A stretch of DNA of 6,405 bases from contig CAAFXL010000217.1 in NCBI GenBank assembly GCA_900767005.1, forward strand, positions 1 through 6,405, written 5' to 3'. Numbering within the stretch: position 1 is the stretch's first letter; the number at the start of each line of letters is the position of its first letter. Shown piece after piece: positions 1 through 6,364 of the stretch. The position numbers and the translations under genes were made by a program. Below the pieces are notes generated by a model, which searched no databases, was not told the origin of the DNA, and saw only the letters and a list, made by a program, of their open reading frames with translations. The stretch comes from an uncultured Ruminobacter sp. (GTDB taxonomy: Bacteria > Pseudomonadota > Gammaproteobacteria > Enterobacterales > Succinivibrionaceae).

Positions 1-1
1 A

Positions 2-1750
2 AAAGATTGGTTAATTAGCTCAGTTTCTCAGGAAACTTTAGCTCTTGACGAATCAGCACTTGATTATGTAATTGATGGTGATAAAAATTACCGCGAACTT
101 GAAAAGAAAATAAAACTTGCTCAAGAAAAAGATGATGGTATTTTACAAGCTAAAATCCATGAAGAAATGGAACTTGCTGGAGCTTATACCATTAAACCAA
201 GAGCAGAAAGTTTATTACTTGGTCTAGGTTTTAAAAAAGAAGATTTTTTAAAACCTACTAAGGACTTTAGTGGTGGTTGGCGTATGCGTTTAAACCTTGC
301 TCAAGCTCTAATTTGCCCAAGTGACTTACTTCTACTTGATGAACCAACTAACCACTTAGATCTTGATACCGTAATTTGGCTTGAAGATTATTTAAAAGGT
401 TATAAGGGAACTTTAATTATAATTTCCCATGACCGTGATTTCTTAGATAATATAACTACCCATATAATCCACATTGAAGGCAAAAAGCTTCATTCTTATA
501 CTGGTAATTATTCACACTTTGAAATTGAACGAGCTCAGAATTTAAAACTTGAAAAAGCAATGTATGAAAAGCAGCAAACCCAGCTTGCTCACATGCAATC
601 ATTTGTTGAAAGATTTAGATATAAAGCAACTAAAGCAAAGCAAGCCCAAAGCCGATTAAAAGCGATGGAGAAAATGGAACAGATAGTCCTTGCTCAAGTA
701 GACTCTCCATTTAGCTTTAAATTTTTAGATTCTGAAGATTTACCATCTCCTCTAATTAATATGGAAAATCTTAGTGCTGGTTACGAAACTAAAACTGTCT
801 TAAACTATATTAAGTTTAACCTAGTTCCTGGTTCACGTATTGGTTTACTTGGAAGAAATGGAGCTGGTAAATCGACCTTCATCAAAACCTTAGCAGGAAT
901 TATTCCGCCATTAAGTGGTTCAATTCATATCTCTAAAAATATTAAAGTTGGTTATTTTGCTCAGCACCAACTTGAATACTTAGATGAAGAAGAAACTCCT
1001 CTTTCAGAATTAACAAGACTTGCTCCAACTGAAAAAGAATTAGCTCTAAGATCGTTTTTAGGGGGATTTGGTTTTTCAGGTGATAAAGCACTATCAAAGA
1101 TAGGTACATTTAGTGGTGGTGAAAGAGCAAGACTTGCTCTTGCCCTAATAGTTTGGCAAAAACCAAATCTACTTTTACTTGATGAACCAACTAACCACTT
1201 AGACTTAATGATGAGAGAAGCTATTGTTATTGCTCTAGCTGACTTTAAAGGAGCATTAGTTGTAGTTTCCCATGATAGACACTTATTAACAACTTCTACT
1301 AACGAGTTTTATTTAGTTTCAGAAGGCAAGGTTTCACAATTTAATGGCGACCTTGATGCTTATCATGAATATCTAATTGAGCTTGATAAAAAGCAAAATA
1401 AAGAAAAAGAAGAACAGCATAAAACTTTAGTCTCCCAAAAGAGCTCAAATAAAACTAAAGAACAAAAACGTATAGAAGCAGCCTTTAGAGATTCACTTAG
1501 ACCTCTAAAGAAAGAAATTGAGAAATTTGAAGAACGTTTAAATGAGCTTAATGATGAAAAAGCTAAAGTTGAAGAAATCTTAGCTTCATCAGAAATTTAT
1601 GAAGCAAGTAAAAAAGATGAACTTAAAGAAGTTCTACAAAAAGAAAGAACCATTAAAGAAGAACTTGAAGAAGTTGAACTAAATTGGCTAACTCTAAATG
1701 AAGAACTTGAAGCAAAAATCAACCAATTTAACCAAGAACAAAACCTTTAA
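2..1750 (+). CDS. yheS: ABC-F family ATPase YheS (5'-partial)
   Basis: This is a soluble, ribosome-associated ABC-F protein with twin ATPase domains and no membrane segment. Members bind the ribosomal E site and act on stalled or difficult translation. The frame is open from base 2, giving 582 visible codons, so the ATG at 167 is internal and not the start. Visible residues ~17-60 match the arm region (VIDGDKNY close to E. coli YheS). NBD1 follows, with signature FSGGW (~89-93) and Walker B LLLLDEPTNHLD (~109-120), then SHD. Next comes a basic helical linker with KATKAKQAQSR (~208-218). NBD2 has Walker A GRNGAGKST (~284-292), signature FSGGE, a second LLLLDEPTNHLD and VVVSHDRH. The C-terminal ~120 residues are charged coiled coil. 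From memory of E. coli YheS (~637 aa), about 60 residues including the first Walker A lie left of the window. Uup and EttA are less likely, because the similarity to YheS runs along the whole length. rlmJ follows after 17 nt. Confidence 0.95.
   Translation, partial: KDWLISSVSQETLALDESALDYVIDGDKNYRELEKKIKLAQEKDDGILQAKIHEEMELAGAYTIKPRAESLLLGLGFKKEDFLKPTKDFSGGWRMRLNLAQALICPSDLLLLDEPTNHLDLDTVIWLEDYLKGYKGTLIIISHDRDFLDNITTHIIHIEGKKLHSYTGNYSHFEIERAQNLKLEKAMYEKQQTQLAHMQSFVERFRYKATKAKQAQSRLKAMEKMEQIVLAQVDSPFSFKFLDSEDLPSPLINMENLSAGYETKTVLNYIKFNLVPGSRIGLLGRNGAGKSTFIKTLAGIIPPLSGSIHISKNIKVGYFAQHQLEYLDEEETPLSELTRLAPTEKELALRSFLGGFGFSGDKALSKIGTFSGGERARLALALIVWQKPNLLLLDEPTNHLDLMMREAIVIALADFKGALVVVSHDRHLLTTSTNEFYLVSEGKVSQFNGDLDAYHEYLIELDKKQNKEKEEQHKTLVSQKSSNKTKEQKRIEAAFRDSLRPLKKEIEKFEERLNELNDEKAKVEEILASSEIYEASKKDELKEVLQKERTIKEELEEVELNWLTLNEELEAKINQFNQEQNL
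333..360 (+). repeat. 28-bp exact direct repeat, copy 1 (NBD1 Walker B)
   Basis: These 28 bases are identical to 1176-1203. Both encode the LLDEPTNHLD Walker B/D-loop segment of an ATPase domain of yheS. The copies are 843 bp apart, a multiple of three, so they are in the same frame. The protein repeat is expected of ABC-F proteins; identity at every synonymous site is the unusual part. Confidence 0.9.
1176..1203 (+). repeat. 28-bp exact direct repeat, copy 2 (NBD2 Walker B)
   Basis: This is the second copy of the repeat at 333-360, lying in the NBD2 Walker B segment of yheS. The identity ends at flanking third-position differences (CTA/TTA codon before, GAT/GAC after), so it does not extend far. 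Confidence 0.9.
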
Positions 1751-1767
1751 TTTATAGGTAAAAAAGA

Positions 1768-2622
1768 ATGCTTAGTTATAGACATTTATTTCATGCAGGA
1801 AACCATGCAGATGTAGTTAAGCACATAACCTTATGTGCAATTATTGATTACTTAAAACTTAAAGATAAACCAATCTCCTATATTGATACTCACTCTGGAG
1901 CAGGTATGTATAGCCTTCAAAGTGAATGGAGCAATAAAACTGGAGAATATAAAGACGGTATTCAAAAGATTTATTTTGATAAAGAAATTGAAGAATTAAT
2001 TCCTAGTTACTTTAACGTAATTAGAGAATTAAATGATAATACTTTAGATTTAAATGCGTACCCTGGTTCTCCTTATATTGCAGCTAGTCTTCTTGGTGAA
2101 AAAGATGATATTTCATTAATTGAACTTCATCCTAATGAATATAAAGAATTAAAATATAACATGTATTATTTTAAGAATGTTCATGTTCATCATAGAGAAG
2201 CAAAGGAAGGTTTAAATGCTCTTTTACCACCTAAAAATAAGCGAGCTTTAATCTTAATTGACCCTTCTTATGAAATGCCTGAAGACTATCATGAAACCTT
2301 AGAATTAATTAAAAATTACAAAGCAAAGTTTCCGCAAGGAATTTGTGCTATATGGTATCCAGTACTAGGTAAGGCAATTGACCAAAGCTATGAGTTTGTA
2401 AGAAATATTGGAAAACTTAATATTCCTGGCACCTTACAAATTGAACTAAATGTTGCCGAAAAAGATGATGAACGAGGAATGAATGGTTCTGGGATGATTA
2501 TCTGCAATGCTCCTTATAAGCTTGATGAAACCATGAAAAAAATACTTCCACTTATCACTCAAAAACTTGCTTTAAATGATACAGCAAGCTTTAAGCTAAA
2601 CTATCTAGTAGATCCTCTATAA
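1768..2622 (+). CDS. rlmJ: 23S rRNA (adenine-2030-N6)-methyltransferase RlmJ
   Basis: RlmJ transfers a methyl group from S-adenosylmethionine to N6 of A2030 in 23S rRNA, acting on rRNA before the 50S subunit is complete. At 284 aa it is close to E. coli RlmJ (280 aa). The N-terminus MLSYRHLFHAGNHADVVKH is the family hallmark. Other motifs are the SAM-binding loop DTHSGAG (40-46), PGSP (99-102), ELHP (119-122), the catalytic motif IV DPSYE (165-169), WYPV (196-199) and RGMNGSGM (236-243). Motif IV reads DPSY where E. coli has DPPY; the change is one Pro to Ser and leaves the catalytic Asp and the aromatic residue in place. The start is fixed by the conserved N-terminus; the ribosome-binding site is weak (AGG at 1756-1758, 9 nt before the ATG). 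The 17-nt gap from yheS with no terminator suggests co-transcription. A hairpin terminator follows the stop after 7 nt. Confidence 0.96.
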   Translation: MLSYRHLFHAGNHADVVKHITLCAIIDYLKLKDKPISYIDTHSGAGMYSLQSEWSNKTGEYKDGIQKIYFDKEIEELIPSYFNVIRELNDNTLDLNAYPGSPYIAASLLGEKDDISLIELHPNEYKELKYNMYYFKNVHVHHREAKEGLNALLPPKNKRALILIDPSYEMPEDYHETLELIKNYKAKFPQGICAIWYPVLGKAIDQSYEFVRNIGKLNIPGTLQIELNVAEKDDERGMNGSGMIICNAPYKLDETMKKILPLITQKLALNDTASFKLNYLVDPL

Positions 2623-2629
2623 ATAAAAA

Positions 2630-2656
2630 AGCCCAATTATTAAAATTAATTGGGCT
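2630..2656. terminator. Bidirectional rho-independent terminator
   Basis: A perfect 10-bp stem (2630-2639 with 2647-2656; arms AGCCCAATTA and TAATTGGGCT) encloses a 7-nt loop, between the convergent ends of rlmJ and pilE. Read on the - strand it is followed by TTTTTTATTT, a good U-tract, so it should end the pilin operon efficiently. On the + strand the tail (CATTATTTTAT) is weaker but still T-rich, so it probably also ends yheS-rlmJ transcription. Confidence 0.88.
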
Positions 2657-2677
2657 CATTATTTTATATAATCTTAA

Positions 2678-3109
2678 TTACTTCCAGCAATTTCCAGCAT
2701 CTGCTGATGGAGTTCCAGAACTTGCTGACATTTTTCTTCCTTGTCTATCAATTAATAAAACATGACAATTTGCTTCATCTCTTAATTGAGAACCTTTAAC
2801 ATTAACCGATAAAACAAAATCTCCTTTTTCAAGTTTAGATCCACCTTTTTCTCCAGCATCAGCATAGTAATTATTAAGATCATCTGCAGCTAACAATGAA
2901 TTTAAGTCTAAACATCCTTCATAAGAATGATTTAATGAATAACAATTTTCTAGAATATTAGTTGCCTTTACAAGCGTTTGTTCAACCGCATTTCTTCTAG
3001 CTTTAACAATATAAGAACCATAACCTACAGTCGCAATACTTGCTAATATACCTACAATTGCAAGAGCAATTAATAGTTCGATTAAAGAAAAACCTTTTAC
3101 ATTTCTCAT
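2678..3109 (-). CDS. pilE: Type IV minor pilin PilE (ComP/PilE-like)
   Basis: This is a 143-aa prepilin with a six-residue basic leader (MRNVKG), then the mature N-terminus FSLIELLIALAIVGILASIA, with Phe+1 and Glu+5. PilD should cleave after Gly6 and methylate Phe7. Residues 7-30 form the hydrophobic helix that holds the subunit in the membrane and pilus core; the rest is a periplasmic globular domain. Cysteines at 56, 66, 115 and 141 could form two disulfides, and the C-terminal NCWK closing a D-region loop resembles PilE/ComP proteins. It is the last gene of the operon, 11 nt after pilX; its ribosome-binding site TAAGGA (3118-3123) contains the pilX stop codon. The location favours a minor pilin. 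A major pilin or a ComP-like DNA-uptake pilin is possible, since these share the fold, but no DNA-binding residues can be assigned by eye. Confidence 0.88.
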   Translation of the reverse strand: MRNVKGFSLIELLIALAIVGILASIATVGYGSYIVKARRNAVEQTLVKATNILENCYSLNHSYEGCLDLNSLLAADDLNNYYADAGEKGGSKLEKGDFVLSVNVKGSQLRDEANCHVLLIDRQGRKMSASSGTPSADAGNCWK

Positions 3110-3117
3110 TTATACAA

Positions 3118-3123
3118 TCCTTA
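3118..3123 (-). promoter_or_regulatory. pilE ribosome-binding site overlapping pilX stop
   Basis: TAAGGA read on the - strand; its TAA is the pilX stop codon, and it lies 8 nt before the pilE ATG. Ribosomes ending pilX therefore stop on the pilE initiation site, which suggests translational coupling. Confidence 0.8.
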
Positions 3124-3789
3124 TTTCTTTCTTGTACTTAATACACCAATATTAGCTTGTAAAATTGTTACAGCACCAGAATTTAAATCTTTACCTCTAG
3201 AGGTTACTCTGTAGAACTGGTAACCAATATTTGACGATTCACTTGATACAGCTGGAGATAATGGAGAAAAGTCACGCTTTTCAATACGGTAAATTGTTGA
3301 ATAATCTTCATCTTTTCCATCTTTCACACCAACACCAACGCAATTTGTACAAGCTTCAGACAAACTCCAACCACTATCAGTTCTATACCATAACTCCATA
3401 TTTTCATTTTCATGGATTTGATCAAAATTCAAATAAATACTGTTATTTAACTCTTGATCTGTTCCTTTATACAATTCCTTAAGTTTTTGAATATTTACTT
3501 TTTCTCCATCAATATCTATTACCGTATCTGCAAACACTGCTGGCACTGTTGGATCATTAGAGATATACACTTCAGGAAAATCAGTTCCTGCTACTTTCTC
3601 AAAGAACAATACTGCTCGACTTATACCTGTCATTGCATTCGTATAACTAATTTCATTACTATAAAAGACATTTTCCCTCTTTTGACCTTTATATGAAATA
3701 TTAGCTAAAGTAGCAGCAATAATACCAATTACTAATGTAATCATTAAAGATACAACTAACGCTGAACCTTTATTATTTTTTAATAACAT
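3121..3789 (-). CDS. pilX: Type IV minor pilin PilX (GspK-like tip subunit)
   Basis: This is a 222-aa prepilin-like protein. The leader MLLKNNKG is followed by SALVVSLMITLVIGIIAATLA, a PilX_N-type hydrophobic helix. Position +1 is Ser and position +5 is Val instead of Glu. Lack of Glu+5 is typical of the PilX/GspK class; in type II secretion GspK caps the pseudopilus tip, where no subunit above needs the contact. The globular domain has only two cysteines, in a close CTNC pair at 147-150. The C-terminus (FYRVTSRG, then AVTILQANIGV) resembles PilX proteins, which end in a similar Arg-Ile/Val-Thr...LQ strand. It starts 8 nt after the pilW stop; its ribosome-binding site TAGGAG includes that stop. 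Assignment rests on the helix type, the C-terminal pattern and the gene order. Confidence 0.85.
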   Translation of the reverse strand: MLLKNNKGSALVVSLMITLVIGIIAATLANISYKGQKRENVFYSNEISYTNAMTGISRAVLFFEKVAGTDFPEVYISNDPTVPAVFADTVIDIDGEKVNIQKLKELYKGTDQELNNSIYLNFDQIHENENMELWYRTDSGWSLSEACTNCVGVGVKDGKDEDYSTIYRIEKRDFSPLSPAVSSESSNIGYQFYRVTSRGKDLNSGAVTILQANIGVLSTRKK

Positions 3790-3794
3790 AATTT

Positions 3795-3800
3795 CTCCTA
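3795..3800 (-). promoter_or_regulatory. pilX ribosome-binding site overlapping pilW stop
   Basis: TAGGAG read on the - strand; its TAG is the pilW stop codon, and it lies 5 nt before the pilX ATG. It supports this start for pilX and suggests coupled translation. Confidence 0.8.
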
Positions 3801-4682
3801 ATCTGCCACATTAACTAAAGCAACGTTACCAGTTATGACACGATGTAAATTTGAATCACCTTTTGGAACAGTAAATTCAGTATCTAATATAGGTAACTGC
3901 AAATCGTTTTTAACTTTTACCATTTTTTGCTTTGTATCTTGTGAAGTAACAAAACCAAATTGAACATTATCAACGTACTGCCATGAATCATTTGAAATTT
4001 TATCGTATGAAACATATGAGTTAGCTTTTGTTTTATCAGCATCATCGAGATTATTTATAGAATATCTTAATACAAGCATTTTAACAGAAGGATCGATTAG
4101 CACAGGTTTTAGCTTATCATCCTTATATATATTATCTTTATCTGTTAATGCACTTTGTTTGCATTTCAACCCATCACCATCCACATAGAACTGCATTTCT
4201 AAAATTACAGTACTTGGGACAGCACTACTATTACAATCAAAAATATAACCATTTACATATTCAGCATCTTTATCTGTATACGAACTCATATCATCAGATA
4301 TTGATGCACCTGTAAATCTTATTTTTATAGTATCACCGAACGTAGCTAACGTATCTTTTGATCTACCACCAATCACAGCAGCTTTACTTGGAAAATTTTT
4401 ATTATCATCTAAAGTTGTATTTGTATCAGAAATATTTGATTCTACATTTTCCCAATTAAAATATGCTAATGAACGACGGTAATTTACAAATCCTGCTTGA
4501 AAAAGATAATTATTTAAAGAAACATTAACACGATAAGCTGAGCCTGTAGCATTATTTCCAGCCGAAGACATTCCAAAGCTAAGGACACTAGAAGTTAAAA
4601 CACTATATAGACCCACACATACAATTGACGTAATAACAATGCTTATCATTAATTCAATTAAGCCAAAACCTTTATTATTCAT
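3798..4682 (-). CDS. pilW: Type IV minor pilin PilW
   Basis: This is a 294-aa prepilin, the largest of the five, as PilW usually is. The leader MNNKG is followed by FGLIELMISIVITSIVCVGL, with Phe+1 and Glu+5. PilD would cleave after Gly5. Residues 6-28 form the membrane helix; the rest is a long periplasmic domain. Cysteines at 150 and 174 are likely disulfide partners, while Cys22 lies in the hydrophobic helix. The C-terminal LHRVITGNVALVNVAD resembles the closing (R)RVxxxxVALRN strand of PilW family proteins. The protein should join PilV, PilX and FimU in the complex that primes pilus assembly. Its ATG overlaps the pilV stop as TAATG, with ribosome-binding site GAGGT (4692-4696) inside the end of pilV. 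Confidence 0.88.
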   Translation of the reverse strand: MNNKGFGLIELMISIVITSIVCVGLYSVLTSSVLSFGMSSAGNNATGSAYRVNVSLNNYLFQAGFVNYRRSLAYFNWENVESNISDTNTTLDDNKNFPSKAAVIGGRSKDTLATFGDTIKIRFTGASISDDMSSYTDKDAEYVNGYIFDCNSSAVPSTVILEMQFYVDGDGLKCKQSALTDKDNIYKDDKLKPVLIDPSVKMLVLRYSINNLDDADKTKANSYVSYDKISNDSWQYVDNVQFGFVTSQDTKQKMVKVKNDLQLPILDTEFTVPKGDSNLHRVITGNVALVNVAD

Positions 4683-5326
4683 TATAGTTGTACCTCAACT
4701 GTATTACATGCCACAGAATCATTAATTCTTAACGTATCAAGATTTTTAGAATTTTCCCCAGGAATATTTGCATTTTCTGTTAAAGGACAATAGTTATTTA
4801 TTAAATCTTCTTCCGTTTTAACTGTTTCTTGTTCAGCTTCCTTTGTTCCTGCTACAGTATTCTTCTTTGTCTGATATGCGACATTTACTTTTATTATATA
4901 AGAATCAAAAACATTTAACTTTTTTGTATACGATATGCTTATTGCCATTGCAGATTTCATTGTTTCAGGTATATCTTTAGCTTTGTTACAAATATCTTGT
5001 AAACTAAGTTTTAACTGATCTAATCTATCATCAGAAATTTTTTCACCAAACTTAATTTCACAGTTTTCGTAACTGTTAATAATATTGGGCACAGTCTGCA
5101 CATTTGGTTCAGATTTTTCAGATGTGCGATAAGCTAATGTTTTTTTATTTTGACTAAGTAAATTAACCGCACTCTGCATAAGCTCTGTACCAGCATTTTT
5201 AGCAAAATTAGTAGTAATTGTTCTAGTACTAAATGCAAGCAATGATGCAAAGCCTAGCATTGCAATTGAAACAATTAACATTGAAATTACTAGCTCTAGT
5301 AAGCTAAAGCCCTTATTAATTTTCAT
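4682..5326 (-). CDS. pilV: Type IV minor pilin PilV
   Basis: This is a 214-aa prepilin with leader MKINKG, cleavage after Gly6, and mature start FSLLELVISMLIVSIAMLGFASLLAFS (Phe+1, Glu+5). The SMLIVSIAMLGFASL helix with a following Thr-rich turn is typical of PilV/GspI-type pilins. The periplasmic domain carries cysteines at 89, 113, 180 and 207, an even number that fits two disulfides. A polar, Lys/Glu/Thr-rich stretch at ~152-175 is probably a surface loop and is likely to vary between strains. The order after fimU and before pilW matches the Pseudomonas-type minor-pilin operon. The ribosome-binding site TAAGGAG (5337-5343) sits 10 nt before the ATG and contains the fimU stop. Identification rests on the N-terminus and position, since the C-terminal domain is poorly conserved. 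Confidence 0.83.
   Translation of the reverse strand: MKINKGFSLLELVISMLIVSIAMLGFASLLAFSTRTITTNFAKNAGTELMQSAVNLLSQNKKTLAYRTSEKSEPNVQTVPNIINSYENCEIKFGEKISDDRLDQLKLSLQDICNKAKDIPETMKSAMAISISYTKKLNVFDSYIIKVNVAYQTKKNTVAGTKEAEQETVKTEEDLINNYCPLTENANIPGENSKNLDTLRINDSVACNTVEVQL
4692..4696 (-). promoter_or_regulatory. pilW ribosome-binding site inside pilV
   Basis: GAGGT on the - strand lies 9 nt before the pilW ATG, within the last codons of pilV. With the TAATG stop/start overlap at 4680-4684 this points to termination-reinitiation coupling, which would keep PilV and PilW in step. Confidence 0.7.
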
Positions 5327-5336
5327 TTCTTTAGCT

Positions 5337-5343
5337 CTCCTTA
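5337..5343 (-). promoter_or_regulatory. pilV ribosome-binding site overlapping fimU stop
   Basis: TAAGGAG read on the - strand; its TAA is the fimU stop codon, and it lies 10 nt before the pilV ATG. Same arrangement as at the pilX and pilE starts. Confidence 0.8.
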
Positions 5344-5943
5344 ATTTCCACCATTACAAGGACTTGTTGCTTCTTCGCTTTGGACAATATTAACTGCACC
5401 AGCAACACCCACTGTTATTGTACTAACATAAACAGTTTTACCGTTTATACCACAAACTTGAACCTCAACTTCTGCAGAATCTTTGATAAATCTACTGCCT
5501 TTATCAGCAGCGTAACCAGACATCCCATTTGGTAAAAAAATCACATCATGAGAATTATTTTTTTTATCTTTTGAATTTAAATAAACCTGAATATTTTCAG
5601 GAACTAATTCTGAAATAATTTTTTGTGGATCAACTGAACCATTATTGCCATTAAATTCTTGAGGAATAATTATTATCGCAGAATCCCATCGATCTGATGG
5701 AGTAGTATATTTATCCTGAGGATTTTTGAAACCCCTCATTGCAACTACATTACTAGTTTCCATAGCTGAAGCTCTTGCTAGGTCAAATAAAGAAGCTATT
5801 TCACTTGCTTTAGATCTAACTGAATTATAGATATACCAATCACGCATTAAAGGAATTGAAATTGTAGATAGTATTGCAACAATTGCAATAACAACCATAA
5901 GCTCAATCAAGCTAAATCCCTTTATATGTCTCTTGTGTATCAT
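5341..5943 (-). CDS. fimU: GspH/FimT-family minor pilin, FimU-like
   Basis: This is a 200-aa prepilin of the GspH family and the first gene of the operon. From the chosen ATG the leader is MIHKRHIKG (9 aa, basic), followed by FSLIELMVVIAIVAILSTISIPL with Phe+1 and Glu+5. The next segment, SKASEIASLFDLARASAMETSN (residues 44-65), is the amphipathic helix typical of GspH. Cys164 (VCGINGK) and Cys196 near the C-terminus probably form the conserved GspH/FimU disulfide. In FimT-type DNA-uptake pilins a basic GRxR motif lies near the C-terminus; here the matching turn reads GAVN and the tail is acidic, so FimU fits better than FimT. I chose 5943 because it has AAGGAG 7 nt upstream and gives a normal type IVa leader. 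An in-frame ATG at 6000, also with a ribosome-binding site, would add 19 residues. Confidence 0.85.
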   Translation of the reverse strand: MIHKRHIKGFSLIELMVVIAIVAILSTISIPLMRDWYIYNSVRSKASEIASLFDLARASAMETSNVVAMRGFKNPQDKYTTPSDRWDSAIIIIPQEFNGNNGSVDPQKIISELVPENIQVYLNSKDKKNNSHDVIFLPNGMSGYAADKGSRFIKDSAEVEVQVCGINGKTVYVSTITVGVAGAVNIVQSEEATSPCNGGN

Positions 5944-5950
5944 TGATTGA

Positions 5951-5956
5951 CTCCTT
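5951..5956 (-). promoter_or_regulatory. fimU ribosome-binding site (preferred start)
   Basis: AAGGAG on the - strand, 7 nt before the ATG at 5943. It is the best match to the anti-Shine-Dalgarno sequence near this gene and is the main reason for the start chosen. Confidence 0.7.
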
Positions 5957-6006
5957 GTACATCCTGTACTCTCAGAATCAACATTTGGCTGCACATTCAT
6001 ACCAAA

Positions 6007-6014
6007 CTCCCTTT
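6007..6014 (-). promoter_or_regulatory. Upstream ribosome-binding site for alternative fimU start
   Basis: AAAGGGAG on the - strand, 6 nt before the in-frame ATG at 6000. Starting here would give a 28-residue prepilin leader including a Cys and acidic residues, unlike normal type IVa leaders. The site looks functional, so either start, or both, may be used. Confidence 0.5.
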
Positions 6015-6025
6015 ATTGTGCACTA

Positions 6026-6041
6026 TTTTGCAATAGCAAAA
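6026..6041. repeat. Inverted repeat TTTTGC-AATA-GCAAAA upstream of fimU
   Basis: Two 6-base arms flank a 4-base centre, 26-41 bp before the upstream fimU ATG. An overlapping smaller dyad (CTATT-TTGC-AATAG) shares its centre. There is no U-tract, so it is not a terminator. It could be an operator or an mRNA hairpin in the 5' leader of the pilin operon; in DNA this AT-rich a chance dyad is also possible. Confidence 0.4.
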
Positions 6042-6143
6042 GACAAAACAAATCGCTTTAAAACCTAAACTATAGTTAAAAAGTTCTAAAGCTTTATATT
6101 CTTATGTAAGTGAAACAAGCACTTTTATTCATTCCGTGTAGTA

Positions 6144-6160
6144 AGTTGTTAAAAACAACT
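6144..6160. repeat. 17-bp dyad AGTTGTT-AAA-AACAACT
   Basis: Perfect 7-base arms flank three A residues, in the middle of the divergent region. Neither strand has a T-run after it, so a terminator is unlikely. The size and symmetry fit a binding site for a dimeric regulator of the pilin operon or the rightward transcript, but no regulator can be named. Confidence 0.45.
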
Positions 6161-6364
6161 ATACAAACAATTCTTACATTTAACTATTATCAGATAAAAA
6201 CAATTTTTTACGCAAGCATTTTTAAATTAAAATATGATTTTCAACTACTTTTTTCTTATATTTTTGCAAAATTTTTGTTAATAAATAATTTTTCTAACAA
6301 CATTTTTTTAAATTATCTATGTTATTAACTCTACTTTTGCAGTTCAAAAAAGCTGAAAAAGTAA

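Noticed and set aside
167..169. ATG taken as the start of the ABC-F gene
   Set aside because: The same frame is open back to base 2 and encodes residues matching the YheS arm region (VIDGDKNY), so the ATG is internal.
3231..3696. Two overlapping open frames of about 80 codons on the + strand
   Set aside because: They lie wholly antisense to pilX, have no recognisable domain or good ribosome-binding site, and show the odd composition of a shadow frame.
5166..5174. ACCGCACTC, one mismatch from the Pasteurellaceae DNA uptake sequence ACCGCACTT
   Set aside because: Only one imperfect copy was noticed, inside pilV coding sequence; a single hit is expected by chance.
6018..6060. Possible sigma-54 promoter before the pilin operon
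   Set aside because: TTGC-like elements are present on the - strand, but the GG at -24 with 10-nt spacing to GC is absent.
6262..6271. Palindrome TTTTGCAAAA, similar to the arms of the dyad at 6026-6041
   Set aside because: A 10-base palindrome with A/T arms is likely by chance at this base composition, and the spacing differs from the other site.
6110..6328. A 72-codon open frame on the + strand starting at GTG
   Set aside because: It lies in the most AT-rich stretch, has no ribosome-binding site, and its Phe/Ile/Leu/Asn/Lys-rich product is what random AT-rich DNA gives.
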